Source: Candidatus Latescibacterota bacterium (GTDB lineage Bacteria; Latescibacterota; UBA2968; GCA-2709665). From it: a stretch of 16,068 bases of DNA. Below, one piece after another: positions 15,877 to 16,068 of this stretch; within the stretch, counting starts at the first letter, position 1; each line of letters starts with the position of its first letter. The translations under genes were made by a program, and so were the position numbers. The notes beneath the pieces were generated by a model that was not told where the DNA came from, did not search any database, and saw only the letters and a program-made list of their open reading frames with translations. The stretch spans positions 1 through 16,068 of the forward strand of contig JASLMQ010000404.1 in the NCBI GenBank assembly GCA_030746455.1, in the 5' to 3' direction.

Positions 15877-15901
15877 GCCCCGGCAGGTCGTAAGCCGGGG
15901 C
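15877..15901. terminator. Hairpin upstream of the heparinase-like operon
   Basis: An 8-bp stem (GCCCCGGC / GCCGGGGC) encloses a 9-nt loop, between the stop of the preceding minus-strand gene at 15937 and the heparinase start. It could end the upstream transcript or sit in the 5' leader. No T-tract is present, so the call is tentative. Confidence 0.35.
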
Positions 15902-15936
15902 GTCTTTCGTAGTTCCGCCTCTTCACTAGGTCAAGG

Positions 15937-16068
15937 CTAGACGCTCAGCCACCGCGCAGCAGCTGTTCTGATCTCCCCCGCCTCCCGTTCCAGATCCGGG
16001 TCGCCGTACCCTTCGGTGAACAGCACAACCGTCTGACCCGCCGCCATCGGCCAGGTCAGGTCGCCTCC
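15937..16068 (-). CDS. C-terminal end of an unidentified gene (partial)
   Basis: An open frame enters from the window's right edge and ends at a TAG at 15937; 43 residues are visible. It includes LTWPMAAGQTVVLFTEGYGD and ends RTAAARWLSV. GC-rich third positions and same-strand placement before the heparinase operon suggest a true gene end. The fragment is too short to name. A 127-base gap with a hairpin separates it from the heparinase start, so co-transcription is uncertain. Confidence 0.45.
   Translation of the reverse strand, partial: GGDLTWPMAAGQTVVLFTEGYGDPDLEREAGEIRTAAARWLSV

Overview
The window is a GC-rich, gene-dense bacterial chromosome segment with no RNA genes, CRISPR arrays or intact mobile elements that I can see. 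The best taxonomic clue is a remnant at 6061-6575. It encodes a W-P-P-N-x-K-M-V / DPDGDPVT repeat followed by a PNPFNPSTTI sorting tail (FlgD-Ig / type IX secretion type), which is characteristic of FCB-group lineages. Together with URO-D-fold paralogues, a BNR sialidase-like protein and a heparinase II/III-like protein, this suggests an uncultured FCB-related phylum such as Latescibacterota. That placement is inference.

Layout. (1) 1-4139, plus strand: two overlapping glutamate-synthase-type genes. The first is cut by the window edge and carries a GXGXG tail followed by the FMN/Fe-S synthase barrel. The second is a GltD-like FAD/NAD(P)H Fe-S reductase fused to an extra, cysteine-poor copy of the barrel. 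(2) 4140-4508: a non-coding gap holding an inverted repeat built from 7-bp units. (3) 4509-5963, plus strand: a stand-alone, non-pyrrolysine MttB-family methyltransferase, closed by a perfect 12-bp-stem hairpin. (4) 6061-6575, minus strand: the decayed tail of a secreted protein. (5) 9947-6616, minus strand: a three-gene operon reading neuB-like, URO-D-like, BNR sialidase-like. (6) 10138-11076, plus strand: a divergent class IV aminotransferase. (7) 15809-11129, minus strand: a second three-gene operon reading heparinase II/III-like, unknown protein (GTGA overlap), URO-D-like. (8) 15937-16068, minus strand: the C-terminal end of an unidentified gene.

How the genes may fit together. The glutamate synthase pair should make glutamate or a related amino-group product using NAD(P)H. 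The two minus-strand operons share one design: a carbohydrate-type enzyme (NeuB and BNR, or heparinase) beside a URO-D-fold protein. Both URO-D proteins lack the His-x-Cys zinc motif of cobalamin methyltransferases and the HemE decarboxylase signature, so their chemistry is open. The MttB homologue has no corrinoid protein or activase in the window. No regulator or transporter is visible, and neither the BNR nor the heparinase protein has a signal peptide. Together this looks like a catabolic or modification island for acidic or aminated sugars or methylated compounds, but substrates cannot be read from the sequence.
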